From Microcella alkalica (GTDB taxonomy: Bacteria > Actinomycetota > Actinomycetes > Actinomycetales > Microbacteriaceae): a stretch of DNA of 64,000 nucleotides. The position numbers and the translations under genes are program-made. Shown here piece after piece: positions 1 through 8,227 of the stretch. The notes under the pieces were generated by a model, which saw nothing but the letters and a program-made list of their open reading frames with translations, was not told the origin of the DNA and searched no databases. The number at the start of each line of letters is the position of its first letter. The stretch's first letter is position 1. Location of the stretch: contig NZ_JACGWX010000008.1 in the NCBI RefSeq assembly GCF_014137945.1, positions 1 through 64,000 of the forward strand, read 5' to 3'.

Positions 1-345
1 AAGGCTGCCGCGACCGGCGACTTCTCAGTGATGAGCAGCCCCAACAGCTGCACCATCGGCTCGAACGGAGCGCGGACGAACTGCATCGTCGACATGTGGG
101 TCGGCGCTGTCAGCATGTCCTTCCGTGCCAACTACAACGTTGTGACGAGTGTCGTTTCCAGCGTTTGGGGTGCCTCCTATTCCATTGGCGCCGCTTGCTC
201 GGCTTCCGTCTCCTATTTGGGACGGCCCACCAGTAACATCGGACTGCTGACCGTGACGGCGCAGATGTGCGTGATCGGTTACGCGAGCGCGTTCAACCTG
301 CAGGTCACGCTGAGCAAGGGAATCGCGACAGAGAGTTGGTGGTGA
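1..345 (+). CDS. 5'-truncated hypothetical protein (secreted or surface-like)
   Basis: The reading frame is open from the first base of the window, so the true start lies upstream; an internal GTG/ATG pair near base 28 is probably not the start. The visible 114 residues are rich in Ser, Val, Ala and Thr, carry four cysteines and read like an extracytoplasmic beta-rich domain. I recognise no family. Codon choice is less GC-biased than in the genes further right. It overlaps the next small gene by four bases (GTGA), which suggests translational coupling. No function can be assigned. Confidence 0.6.
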   Translation, partial: KAAATGDFSVMSSPNSCTIGSNGARTNCIVDMWVGAVSMSFRANYNVVTSVVSSVWGASYSIGAACSASVSYLGRPTSNIGLLTVTAQMCVIGYASAFNLQVTLSKGIATESWW

Positions 346-479
346 TCAACATGGCGGAATGGAATGCACTCGTTGTGCTCCAGATAGTTCTAGTGGTCGC
401 ACTGATCGGCGGTGTGTGGCTGTTCATCCGCTCGAGGCGGAACCGCGGTCAGGCGTCCGGCCAGTCCAAGGTCCACTGA
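342..479 (+). CDS. Small single-pass membrane protein (45 aa)
   Basis: The GTG start overlaps the stop of the preceding gene (GTGA); an alternative ATG lies three codons later. The product is a micro-protein with one strongly hydrophobic segment (about residues 8-28, ending in GGVWLFI) followed by an arginine-rich, presumably cytoplasmic tail (RSRRNR). This is the layout of a single-span membrane anchor. It probably forms a two-gene unit with the truncated surface-like protein before it, and a strong hairpin follows directly. The function is unknown, and the short length limits confidence. Confidence 0.55.
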   Translation: MINMAEWNALVVLQIVLVVALIGGVWLFIRSRRNRGQASGQSKVH

Positions 480-497
480 AGCATCTAGCTACTCCGG

Positions 498-533
498 CGC
501 CCCGCGTCCCGCCTTCGGGTGGGCCGCGGGGCG
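498..533. terminator. GC-rich hairpin terminator with UUCG loop
   Basis: A 9-bp stem (CGCCCCGCG pairing with CGCGGGGCG) continues into an inner 6-bp stem closed by a TTCG tetraloop. It lies between the convergent small membrane gene and the leftward hypothetical gene, so it can end transcription from both sides. A weakly T-rich stretch follows on the plus strand. Confidence 0.7.
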
Positions 534-551
534 TCTTCGTCGTTCCCGTTG

Positions 552-890
552 TCAACTGACGAGGTGCGCGGGGTAGCCGGCGAAGTCGCCGGGCCCGTGC
601 CGTGCGAGGTAGGCACGGTGGGCGAGCTCGCATGCGGCGCGGAGTGACCTGCAATAGCCAAGCAGTCGGCGGTCGGCGGACTTCTCCGCCCAGGTGACGG
701 CCCGGTAGCCCCGCTCGCCCTTGATCTCGATGACGCGCACAACGGCGAACGGGACAGCCATCGGGTCGACGAGGAGCCATTCGCCGGTCGCGTACTCGTG
801 CGCGGCGAGGATCGGGTGCCAGTCGGCCCCGGTCGCTCCTGTCGAGGGGAGCAGCCCGGCCGCTGCGGAGTCGATGGTACCCGCGCGCAC
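552..890 (-). CDS. Conserved actinobacterial hypothetical protein (112 aa)
   Basis: I do not recognise a named family. The C-terminal two thirds look like a compact folded domain (motifs WLLVDPMAVPFAVVRVIEIKG and YRAVTWAEKSADRRLLGYC), while the first 20 residues are low complexity. The chosen GTG start avoids overlap with the divergent DUF3263 gene; a start 10 codons further upstream would overlap that gene's ATG. The gene faces the small membrane gene across a shared hairpin terminator. Confidence 0.5.
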   Translation of the reverse strand: MRAGTIDSAAAGLLPSTGATGADWHPILAAHEYATGEWLLVDPMAVPFAVVRVIEIKGERGYRAVTWAEKSADRRLLGYCRSLRAACELAHRAYLARHGPGDFAGYPAHLVS

Positions 891-918
891 TGTCGGTGGT
901 CGACTGGACGATAGAGCC

Positions 919-1164
919 ATGACGACGCAGCTGAATGAGGTCGCACGCGAGATGCTCGAGTTCGAGACCCGCGCATGGCCGTCCCCGCATCGCAAAGAGC
1001 GGGCCATCCGCGCGCGCTTCTCGATCAGCCCGGTTCGCTACTACCAGCGCCTGTGGGCGTTGATCGACGGCGTGCGTGTCGAGCAGTTCGACCCGATGGT
1101 CGTGCACCGACTACGGAGGATGCGAGATTGTGGGTCGGTATCGAGAGTGCACGCTTCCAGCTAG
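919..1164 (+). CDS. DUF3263 family protein
   Basis: This 81-residue protein matches the actinobacterial DUF3263 pattern: an N-terminal helix (TTQLNEVAREMLEFE), a Trp/basic segment, then an RYYQRL...LIDG core that resembles a small helix-turn-helix, followed by VHRLRRMR. DUF3263 members are thought to be small DNA-binding-like proteins, but no role is established. The upstream hexamer GACGAT lies 6 nt before the ATG, fitting a weak leaderless promoter. The 3' end overlaps the convergent lipoprotein gene by four bases. Confidence 0.7.
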   Translation: MTTQLNEVAREMLEFETRAWPSPHRKERAIRARFSISPVRYYQRLWALIDGVRVEQFDPMVVHRLRRMRDCGSVSRVHASS

Positions 1165-1709
1165 AGGTACGGCGACCAGGCTTCGAACTTGGACTTCACG
1201 GCGTCCATGGCGCGTTCAAACTCGACGGCGAGCCCGATGCAGTCCCCCTCGTCGCCGATGCCACATCCAGCATCGGTCCATGCCGCTCCAGCCTCGACCG
1301 CTGCGCCCGTGAGCGCGATCGTGTCGGAGTAGAGATCCGCGATCTCGTCAGGGACAGCGCCGAGGTAGGTGTTGCCCTCCTCGAAACTTGCGCCGGCGAC
1401 GACGATGTCGTTCGTCTGAGCGATGAACGAAGCGGAGGAGAGCATCAGATTGCAGTCCACGGCAGCGGAGGCCAGACCCGAGCAGGTGGCTTCGTCCCAG
1501 CCCTGGTACCAATCGTCAAGGTCGGCCTTGCGCTCCGCGACGAGGCTTGCCCAGCGTTCTACCGACGCCTCCGGCTGCGCCACTTCTGCTTCCGCGCTAG
1601 GACTCGTGGTTGCACGCTGCTCGCTCACATCCTCCGTCGGAGCGCTGCAGGCGGAAAGGACGAGGACGACGGATACGGTCGCTACCGAGAATATTGACGA
1701 TCTGCTCAC
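1161..1709 (-). CDS. Putative lipoprotein of unknown function
   Basis: The GTG start gives a short N-terminus with an arginine, a hydrophobic stretch and a lipobox ending LSAC, with Cys21 as the predicted lipidation site. The mature part begins with a Ser/Thr/Glu-rich linker (about residues 22-45) and then a helical domain with four cysteines and several Trp residues (for example ERWASLVAERKADLDDWY). I recognise no family. It is likely an exported membrane-tethered protein. Starting further upstream would place non-homologous sequence ahead of the signal peptide. Confidence 0.6.
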   Translation of the reverse strand: MSRSSIFSVATVSVVLVLSACSAPTEDVSEQRATTSPSAEAEVAQPEASVERWASLVAERKADLDDWYQGWDEATCSGLASAAVDCNLMLSSASFIAQTNDIVVAGASFEEGNTYLGAVPDEIADLYSDTIALTGAAVEAGAAWTDAGCGIGDEGDCIGLAVEFERAMDAVKSKFEAWSPYL

Positions 1710-1832
1710 GTTTTGAAGATCGCACGGATCACCATCCGGCGCAAGGCCGAGGCCCGCACCGCGATTGAGTGGGGTAAACGTGGACTTCCGACCGCCAGGG
1801 CGGTTCCGGAACCGCCTTTTCTGCGAACTTTG

Positions 1833-1906
1833 TAGCGAGGGCGGGACTCGAACCCGCGACACCACGATTATGAGCCGTGTGCTCTAACCACCTGAGCTAC
1901 CCCGCC
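1833..1906 (-). tRNA. tRNA-Met (CAT), elongator type
   Basis: The minus strand folds into a full cloverleaf: acceptor GGCGGGG with CCTCGCT (two G-T wobbles), D arm GCTCAGGTGGTTAGAGC, anticodon loop CTCATAA, and T arm with GGTTCGAGTCC. The CAT anticodon and the lack of the three G-C pairs typical of initiator anticodon stems indicate the elongator form. The CCA tail is not encoded. Confidence 0.93.
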
Positions 1907-1939
1907 GGGCAGGCTTCCGGCGCGAACCGGAAGTACCAG

Positions 1940-2011
<72 letters not shown>

Positions 2012-2104
2012 GCTGCCGAGACCCTACCGGGCTTCGGCACCAGAGAAGATTAGCACCCGTCGGCGCACCATCCGAAACGCGGTCGGGCCGTGCGCGGGCG
2101 CGCG

Positions 2105-3967
2105 TCAGCGGGGGGCGGGGACCTCCTCCGAGCCGAACGCGGGGAGGGCGACGCCGGGCAGGGACCACGCGGTGAAGGACATCCCTCGCGACCGGATGCG
2201 GGCATCCGCGAGCTCGCCGTCACCGGTCACGCGCACGGCATCGCCGGCGATCGCGGAGGCCGGCAGCGCGATGTCGGCGTCCGCGCGCGCGGCGCAGACG
2301 AGGATGCTCTCCTCCGCCGTCTCGCGCACGAACACGAGCGCGTCGGCGGAGGCGTGCAGCCAGCGCATGCCGCCGTGGGTGAGGGCGGGGTGCGCGCGGC
2401 GCAGGGCGATGAGCTCGGCGTACAGGTCGATCGTGTCGGTGTGCTCGTCGACGCGGCTCCAGGGCATCGTCGTGCGCGAGTGCTCGCCGTTCGTGCCCGT
2501 GTGACCGAACTCGTCGCCCGCGAACACGACGGGGATGCCCGGCACCGTCATCGACAGGCCGACCGCGACGCGCACGGCCCCGGGCTGCGCCCACGTCGCG
2601 AAGCGCGCGGTGTCGTGGGTGTCGAGCGCGTTCATCGTGCACAGGCGCGTGCGCCACGAGAATGCGGCGGTGAAGCGGCGGTGCGAGTCGTAGACCTGCT
2701 CGCCCGACCACTGCGGGAGCTCGGGGTACGGCAGCCCGAAGAACCACTCGCTCGAGGCGGGCTCCGACAGCCACGCCCACACGGGGCGCGTGAAGCTCGG
2801 GTAGGTCATCGCCCCGTGCCAGGCGTCACCGGGGAAGTCGCTCGCGGCGTCGTTCGTCACCTCGGCGAAGAGCACGGTGTCGGGGTTCGCCTCGATCATC
2901 GTGCGGCGGATCGTCTGCCGCACCTCGGCGTTGAGATCCTGCTCGCGGTAGCGGCCGGTCATGTTGGCGACGTCGATGCGCCACCCGTCGAGCGAGAACG
3001 GCGGCTGCAGCCACTTCGCGACGACCGAGCCCTCCCCCTCGATGAACCGTCGCCGCAGCTCGGTCGATGCCCAGTTGAACTTCGGCAGGCTCGGCACCCC
3101 GAGCCACGACACGTAGTCGAGCTGCGCGTCGTCGAGCCACAGGTAGAAGTCGCTCTCGGGTGCGCCGGGGTTGCCCCGCGAGGCGACGAACCACTCATGG
3201 GCGTCGCCCGAGTGGTTGCTCGTCAGGTCGCCGATGACGCGGATGCCGCGCGCGTGCGCGGCCTCGACCAGACGCACGAGCGCCTCATCGCCGCCCAGCA
3301 CCGGGTCGACGTGGTGGAACGAGTGCGCGTCGTAGCGATGGTTCGACCGGCCGGGGAAGACGGGCGTCAGGTAGAGAAGGGTGACGCCGAGCCGCTCGAG
3401 GTGGTCGAGGTGCTCGACGATGCCGTCGAGGTCGCCGCCGTAGTACTGCACGGGGGTCGACGGGCCGCGGCCGATCGGCTCGTCGTCCCACTCCGCGGGC
3501 TCGGCCCACTCGGGGACGGGCCGCGCGTCGGCTGCGGCCGAGCGGGCGAACCGGTCGGGGAAGACCTGGTACATGACCTGCTCGGGCGCCCACGCCGGCG
3601 GCGGCGCGTGCGTCACGAGCCGGAAGTCGTCGTCGTCGCGCGGCTCGATGTCGCTGACCCCCGCGCTCGTGAGCCACTGCACGGTGCCGTCGGCGCGTCC
3701 GATGAGCCAGCGGTAGCCGTGCACGGGGTTCTCGACGAGCAGCTCGGCCTCCCACCACTCTGCCTTGGGCGTCGCGGCGACGCGCGCGGCCTGCGACCAG
3801 CGCGGCTCGTGGTCGGGATTGGAGCGCGCGGTCACGGCTGCGACCGGTCCGTATTCGCAGGGGATGCGCATCCGCACCCGCACCGCCTCGCCGAGCTCGG
3901 GCGCTGGCGTGGAGACGTAGAGCGATGACCCGTCGTGGTGGGGCTCGCTCGCGAGATCGCGACTCAT
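2105..3967 (-). CDS. GH13 alpha-glucanase, neopullulanase/maltodextrinase-like, cytoplasmic
   Basis: This 620-residue enzyme has no signal peptide. Residues 15-120 form an N-terminal beta domain of the neopullulanase/cyclomaltodextrinase kind, and the rest is a GH13 barrel with a C-terminal beta domain. Visible GH13 signatures are DLTSNH (247-252), DGWRIDVAN with nucleophile Asp332, FAEV with acid/base Glu369, and THD with Asp452 as transition-state stabiliser. It sits 11 bp behind malG in the malEFG operon and should trim imported maltodextrins. The ATG was chosen because upstream codons belong to malG read in another frame. The exact specificity (neopullulanase or maltodextrin glucosidase) cannot be fixed from sequence. 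Confidence 0.88.
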   Translation of the reverse strand: MSRDLASEPHHDGSSLYVSTPAPELGEAVRVRMRIPCEYGPVAAVTARSNPDHEPRWSQAARVAATPKAEWWEAELLVENPVHGYRWLIGRADGTVQWLTSAGVSDIEPRDDDDFRLVTHAPPPAWAPEQVMYQVFPDRFARSAAADARPVPEWAEPAEWDDEPIGRGPSTPVQYYGGDLDGIVEHLDHLERLGVTLLYLTPVFPGRSNHRYDAHSFHHVDPVLGGDEALVRLVEAAHARGIRVIGDLTSNHSGDAHEWFVASRGNPGAPESDFYLWLDDAQLDYVSWLGVPSLPKFNWASTELRRRFIEGEGSVVAKWLQPPFSLDGWRIDVANMTGRYREQDLNAEVRQTIRRTMIEANPDTVLFAEVTNDAASDFPGDAWHGAMTYPSFTRPVWAWLSEPASSEWFFGLPYPELPQWSGEQVYDSHRRFTAAFSWRTRLCTMNALDTHDTARFATWAQPGAVRVAVGLSMTVPGIPVVFAGDEFGHTGTNGEHSRTTMPWSRVDEHTDTIDLYAELIALRRAHPALTHGGMRWLHASADALVFVRETAEESILVCAARADADIALPASAIAGDAVRVTGDGELADARIRSRGMSFTAWSLPGVALPAFGSEEVPAPR

Positions 3968-3978
3968 TCGGCGCTGGC

Positions 3979-4980
3979 TCACTTCACCGAGCCGGCCGTG
4001 AGGCCGCCGATGATGTACTTCTGCAGGTAGAGGAACAGCGCCATCACCGGGATCGCCGCGAGCACCGCGCCGGCGGAGAAGATCGCCCAGTTGCGCGAGG
4101 TCTCCTGCGAGACGAACTGGAAGAGGCCCACGGCGAGCGTCTGCGTCTGCGGGTCGGTCAGCATGATCGAGGCGATGACGAACTCGCTGAACGTTCCGAT
4201 GAACGACAGCAGGCCGACGACGGCGAGAATGGGCGCGACGAGCCGCAGCACGATGCCGAAGAAGATCTGCGCGTGGCTGGCGCCGTCGAGCTTCGCGGCC
4301 TCGTCGATCGAGACCGGGATCGTGTTGAAGAAGCCGTACATCAGGTAGGTGTTCACGCCGAGCGCGCCGCCGAGGTAGACGAGGATCAGGCCGGACTGCG
4401 TGCCGAGGCCGACCTGCGGGAAGATCTCGCCGATGCCCGACATGAGCAGGAAGATCGCGACGACGCCGAGCAGCTGGGGGAACATCTGCACGAGCAGCAG
4501 CGTCAGAAGCCCGACGCGGCGGCCCGTGAAGCGCAGGCGCGAGAACGCGTAAGCGGCGAGCGCGCCGAGGAAGACCGTGCCGGCCGCGGTGACGAGGCCG
4601 ATCACGAGCGAGTTGAGGAACCACGCGGCGTAGGGCTGCTGCGGGCGCTGGAACAGCTCGATGTAATTGCTGAAATCGATGACGCGGAAGAGCTCGTTCG
4701 AGCCGACGAGCGTGCCCGTCGGGTTGAGCGAGGCCGACAGGACGTAGAGCAGCGGGAACGATGCGAAGACGAGCATGACGACGCCGATGAGGTGGCGCCA
4801 CCCGGTGTCGGCGAACCAGCGGGGGAAGGAGCGGCGCCGACGCGTCGGGAGGACGCGGCCATCGGCGATCTGCACCGTGCGCGGTGCGCGGCTCCGGTCG
4901 GTCGCGCCGCTGCCGGCGACGAGAGGGTTGAGGCGCTCGCCGATCTCAGCGCCCTGCTGCGTGTTGAACGGGTTCGTCAT
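3979..4980 (-). CDS. malG: Maltose/maltodextrin ABC transporter permease MalG
   Basis: This inner-membrane permease of 333 residues has a long cytoplasmic N-terminus, a first membrane span at about residues 62-82, five more predicted spans, and the EAA loop that docks the ATPase (IDEAAKLDGASH, starting near 225). The C-terminus LQKYIIGGLTAGSVK is a hallmark of MalG-type permeases. It starts one base after the malF stop and is followed by the GH13 enzyme, so the genes form one operon. It should pair with MalF to pass maltodextrins delivered by MalE. No ATPase gene is present in the operon. Confidence 0.93.
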   Translation of the reverse strand: MTNPFNTQQGAEIGERLNPLVAGSGATDRSRAPRTVQIADGRVLPTRRRRSFPRWFADTGWRHLIGVVMLVFASFPLLYVLSASLNPTGTLVGSNELFRVIDFSNYIELFQRPQQPYAAWFLNSLVIGLVTAAGTVFLGALAAYAFSRLRFTGRRVGLLTLLLVQMFPQLLGVVAIFLLMSGIGEIFPQVGLGTQSGLILVYLGGALGVNTYLMYGFFNTIPVSIDEAAKLDGASHAQIFFGIVLRLVAPILAVVGLLSFIGTFSEFVIASIMLTDPQTQTLAVGLFQFVSQETSRNWAIFSAGAVLAAIPVMALFLYLQKYIIGGLTAGSVK

Positions 4981-4981
4981 G

Positions 4982-6604
4982 TCAGTTCAGCTCCTCGAGG
5001 GCCTTCGTCTGCCGGAAGGAGACGATCGACACGGTCGCGACGATCAGGAAGATCAGGATCGCGAACGCGCTCGCGAGCCCGTAGTCGCGGCCCGTCCCCT
5101 CCCCGAACGCCACCTTGTAGACGAGCGTGATGAGGATGTCCGTGGCGCCGGCGTCGACGCCGGCCTCGATATCCCGCGGCCCGCCCCCGGTGAGCATGTA
5201 GATGAGATTGAAGTTGTTGAAGTTGAACGCGAAGCTCGAGATCAGCAGCGGAGCGACGGAGACGAGCAGCAGCGGGAACTTGATGAGGCGGAAGACCGCG
5301 AAGGGCTTGGCGCCGTCGACCGTCGCAGCCTCGCTCAGCTCCTCGGGGATGGACTGCAACGCCCCCGTGCAGATGAGGAACATGTAGGGGAAGCCGAGCC
5401 AGAGGTTCACGAACAGGATGCTGAACTTCGCCAGCCACGGGTCGGTGAGCCACGGGATGCTCGCGCCCCCCAGGAGCACCTGGTTGAAGAAGCCGAACTG
5501 CTGGTTGAACAGCCCTAGGAAAACGAGTGCGGAGAGGAAGCCTGGGAAGGCGTACGGCAGCACCATGATGACGCGGTAGATCTTCTTGCCGCGCATGTGC
5601 GGGGCGTTGAAAACGATCGCGAGGAACAGGCCGAGGACGAAGGTCGAAGCGACGGAGAGGATCGCGAAGGCGAAGGTCCAGAGCGTCACGCTCAGCAACG
5701 GGCCCCGGATGTCGTCGTTCGTGAAGGCGCGCTGGAAGTTCTCGAAGCCGACGTCGATCTTCCAGCCCGGCTGGAGCTCGCGGCCTGCGTCGTTGACGAA
5801 GGCACCGTCGCCGCCGTCGACGTAGACCTCGCCGCCGGTGGTGTCGATGAAGGAGTCGGACGCCTCGTCGTAGACGAGGTCGGAGGTGTAGACGTAGGCG
5901 CTCGATCCGTCGGGCGTGCGCAGGGCGCCGTCGTTGGGGTCGTCGCTCAGGGGGACGCTCAGGTCGATGACGACGCCCTGGTTTGCGAGGAGGTCGCCGA
6001 AGCCGAGGCTCGTCCATCCGCCGACCGAGACGGCCTTGCCCGTGCTGTCCTCCTCGGCATCGACCTCCTCGAGCGGCTGGTCGGGTGTGCCGAGGAGCGC
6101 CTGGCCGTCCGGATCGGTGACGAGGAAGCCGAAGGTGCCGAACTGCTCGACGACCGTCAGACGGTAGGTCGGGGAGTCGGGGACACGCGTGAGGGAGTTC
6201 GCGATGATCGACTCGATTGCGGACTCCTTCGTGGAGTTGTGGCCGTCACCGTAGTTCGTGAAGGCGATGTAGCCGCTGTAGCCCACGACGAAGATCTGGA
6301 AGACGGCGAGGAAGAAGACGCCGGGCGCGAGGTACTTCGCCGGCAGCCAGCCGGGCCGCAGGTAGATGACGTTGATGATCACCGTCACGACGGCGGCGAT
6401 CGCGAAGATCAGCCACGACTCCCGCATGACGAGGATGAACATCGCGAAGACGGCGATGGCGTTCACGACTCCGAGGAGCGCGATCTTGATGAGCAGGCCC
6501 CGCACGGTCTGCGCGTGCGACCGGGTCGCCGTCCTGGGGCCGGAGAGCTGGGCGGGGGGAGGCGCGAGGAGGGGCTGCTGTGCGCCGGGGATCGTGTTGC
6601 TCAT
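4982..6604 (-). CDS. malF: Maltose/maltodextrin ABC transporter permease MalF
   Basis: The 540-residue permease has membrane spans at about 37-60, 62-81 and 92-112, then a large extracytoplasmic loop (about 115-300) like the MalF P2 domain that contacts the binding protein, then further spans. The EAA loop is at about 422-436 (ELSEAATVDGAKP). The ATG at the SNTIPGAQQP N-terminus was chosen because upstream sequence up to malE is an intergenic hairpin. The stop is followed one base later by the malG ATG. Confidence 0.93.
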   Translation of the reverse strand: MSNTIPGAQQPLLAPPPAQLSGPRTATRSHAQTVRGLLIKIALLGVVNAIAVFAMFILVMRESWLIFAIAAVVTVIINVIYLRPGWLPAKYLAPGVFFLAVFQIFVVGYSGYIAFTNYGDGHNSTKESAIESIIANSLTRVPDSPTYRLTVVEQFGTFGFLVTDPDGQALLGTPDQPLEEVDAEEDSTGKAVSVGGWTSLGFGDLLANQGVVIDLSVPLSDDPNDGALRTPDGSSAYVYTSDLVYDEASDSFIDTTGGEVYVDGGDGAFVNDAGRELQPGWKIDVGFENFQRAFTNDDIRGPLLSVTLWTFAFAILSVASTFVLGLFLAIVFNAPHMRGKKIYRVIMVLPYAFPGFLSALVFLGLFNQQFGFFNQVLLGGASIPWLTDPWLAKFSILFVNLWLGFPYMFLICTGALQSIPEELSEAATVDGAKPFAVFRLIKFPLLLVSVAPLLISSFAFNFNNFNLIYMLTGGGPRDIEAGVDAGATDILITLVYKVAFGEGTGRDYGLASAFAILIFLIVATVSIVSFRQTKALEELN

Positions 6605-6640
6605 GAGGCTCCGAAAGGTCGGGGGTCCGATTCGCGGACA

Positions 6641-6687
6641 TGCCGGGAGCACGGCTCCTGCCCGTGAGGGCGGAGCGGCTCCCGGCA
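6641..6687 (-). promoter_or_regulatory. Long intercistronic hairpin between malE and malF
   Basis: TGCCGGGAGC pairs perfectly with GCTCCCGGCA, and inside it GCTCCTGCCC pairs with GGGCGGAGC around a GTGA loop. There is no T-tract. It lies between the malE stop and the malF start, where such structures usually protect the binding-protein mRNA or attenuate read-through, giving more MalE than MalFG. Confidence 0.65.
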
Positions 6688-6713
6688 CGTCATGGTTCGG
6701 AAGAGGCGGGCGG

Positions 6714-7976
6714 TCAGCCCGTGATCTTGCTCTGGATGCTCTCGACCATCGCGCGCCACAGCTCGACCGGGTCACCCTGGCCGTTGATGATCGCGACCTC
6801 GGTCGAACCCCAGTCGGACCACACGACGTCCATCGCGGGCACGTTCGGCATCGGCACGCCCTCGGCGCCCACGGCGCCGAACGCGGCGACATCGGCGTCG
6901 GACTGCGCGGCCTCGAAGGCGCTCAGGAGGGCGGGGGCGCGGCCGCCGACCTCGTAGAGCGCGGTCTGGACCTCATCGGTGCCGATGTAGTTCACGAGGA
7001 ACTCGTTCGCTGCGAGCTGATTCTCGCTCTCGCTCGAGATGAAGAACCCCTGGACGCCCACGAACGGCGTCGCCGTCTCGCCACCGGCCGACGGGATCGG
7101 ATCGATGGCGTAATTGATGCCGCCCTCGCTGATCGCGGGGATATTCCACGGGCCGGTGAGGAAGTAGCCGGACTTGCCTGCCACGAACTCCTCGCGGGCG
7201 ATGTCACCCGAGATGTTCGTGTTCAGGATCCCGGCCTGGCCCCATTCGCGGAGCTTGACCGCGAAGGCCTCGCCGCCCTCGTTGCCGAGGGCGAGCGTCG
7301 TCGGGTCGTACGTGCCGTCCGCGGTGATCTCGAAGACGGGAGCACCGAACGATGCCTGCAGCGGATACAGGTGGTAAGGGTCGGCGGCGGCCGGGTCAAG
7401 GCCCACGAGGAACGGGTACTCAGCGGCGCCCTCGGCGACGGCCGCCTGGCCGGCGGCGATGAGGTCGTCGAACGTCGCGGGCGCCTCGGGGGCGATGTCG
7501 ACGTTGCGGACGAGCGCGATGTTCTCGACCGAATAGGGAAGGCCGTACGTCTGGCCCTCGTAGCTCATTGCCGTGACAGCGACCTGCTGGAAGTCTGCAG
7601 CCGCGTCGCCGAGTTCGAGCGGGGCGACGACACCGTTCTGCACGAGCTTGCCTAGCCAGTCATGGGCACCGACGATGATGTCCGGGCCGTTGCCTGTCGG
7701 GGCCTGCGTGATGAAGTCGTCGCGGATCGCGCCGAACTCCTTCGTGATGAGCTCGACGCTGACGCCGCGCTCGTCCTCGAACGCCGCGGCGACGTCTTCG
7801 AGCACGCCTGCTCGGTCCGAGTCGACCCAGACGGTGAGCGAGCCTTCGAACTGGGGCTCCTCGGGGCCGGAGCCCCCCGTGCCGGGCTCGCTGGCGGGTG
7901 CGGCGCACCCGGCGAGGACGATGGCCGACATGGCCAGAGCCCCCGTGATCGTGAAGCTGCGTGAGGTCACCTTCAT
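6714..7976 (-). CDS. malE: Maltose/maltodextrin-binding lipoprotein MalE
   Basis: The product is a 420-residue extracytoplasmic solute-binding protein. The signal peptide ends in a lipobox LAGC with Cys24 as lipidation site, followed by a Gly/Ser/Glu-rich linker and a class 1 binding protein fold (SLTVWVDSDRAGVLEDVAAAFE; GNGPDIIVGAHDWLGKL; GKSGYFLTGPWNIPAI). These stretches are typical of maltose/maltodextrin-binding proteins. It is the first gene of the mal operon and is divergent from the GH13 alpha-glucosidase across a region with two LacI-type operators, so it is likely repressed in the absence of maltodextrins. Confidence 0.93.
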   Translation of the reverse strand: MKVTSRSFTITGALAMSAIVLAGCAAPASEPGTGGSGPEEPQFEGSLTVWVDSDRAGVLEDVAAAFEDERGVSVELITKEFGAIRDDFITQAPTGNGPDIIVGAHDWLGKLVQNGVVAPLELGDAAADFQQVAVTAMSYEGQTYGLPYSVENIALVRNVDIAPEAPATFDDLIAAGQAAVAEGAAEYPFLVGLDPAAADPYHLYPLQASFGAPVFEITADGTYDPTTLALGNEGGEAFAVKLREWGQAGILNTNISGDIAREEFVAGKSGYFLTGPWNIPAISEGGINYAIDPIPSAGGETATPFVGVQGFFISSESENQLAANEFLVNYIGTDEVQTALYEVGGRAPALLSAFEAAQSDADVAAFGAVGAEGVPMPNVPAMDVVWSDWGSTEVAIINGQGDPVELWRAMVESIQSKITG

Positions 7977-8086
7977 CGGTGTTCACCCTTTCGTGTGCGG
8001 ACGGCCTCGTCGCCGGACGCGCTGCCGACGCCCGTAAGGGTAGGGGCGCCTCGTCCAAGAGGCCATTCTCTTGATGTGCCTGCATC

Positions 8087-8100
8087 TGCAAGCGCTTCCA
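8087..8100. promoter_or_regulatory. LacI-type operator, malE side
   Basis: TGCAAGCGCTTCCA contains the perfect palindrome AAGCGCTT with the central CG typical of LacI-family operators. Variants of this box recur before the alpha-glucosidase, lacI-family and amylase-pullulanase genes. Confidence 0.75.
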
Positions 8101-8183
8101 TTAGAGCAGGAGTCCGCCTCCCCCACAACTCCCGGTTTCCGACCGGATGACTCGGGTTTCGCACAGGAGGCACCAGGCTTCAG

Positions 8184-8197
8184 TGCAAACGCTTCCA
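8184..8197. promoter_or_regulatory. LacI-type operator, alpha-glucosidase side
   Basis: TGCAAACGCTTCCA differs by one base from the malE-side box. It overlaps the presumed -35 region of the alpha-glucosidase promoter, a repressing position. Confidence 0.75.
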
Positions 8198-8214
8198 TTT
8201 CCACGTGGGTGTCG

Positions 8215-8220
8215 TAGGGT
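8215..8220 (+). promoter_or_regulatory. -10 hexamer of a leaderless promoter (alpha-glucosidase)
   Basis: TAGGGT is followed by 7 nt and then the ATG, with no Shine-Dalgarno sequence. Transcription should begin at or next to the start codon. Confidence 0.6.
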
Positions 8221-8227
8221 TTTACCC

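Larger units (their letters stand above)
7977..8227. promoter_or_regulatory. Divergent mal regulatory region
   Basis: This 251-bp region separates malE (leftward) from the alpha-glucosidase gene (rightward). It holds two near-identical 14-bp LacI-family operators, one near each gene, about 97 bp apart, so one regulator could control both directions, possibly by looping. Confidence 0.75.

Noticed and set aside
2090-3928. Long plus-strand open frame over the GH13 gene
   Set aside because: It is antisense to a gene with an intact GH13 triad, and its composition is typical of a high-GC mirror frame.
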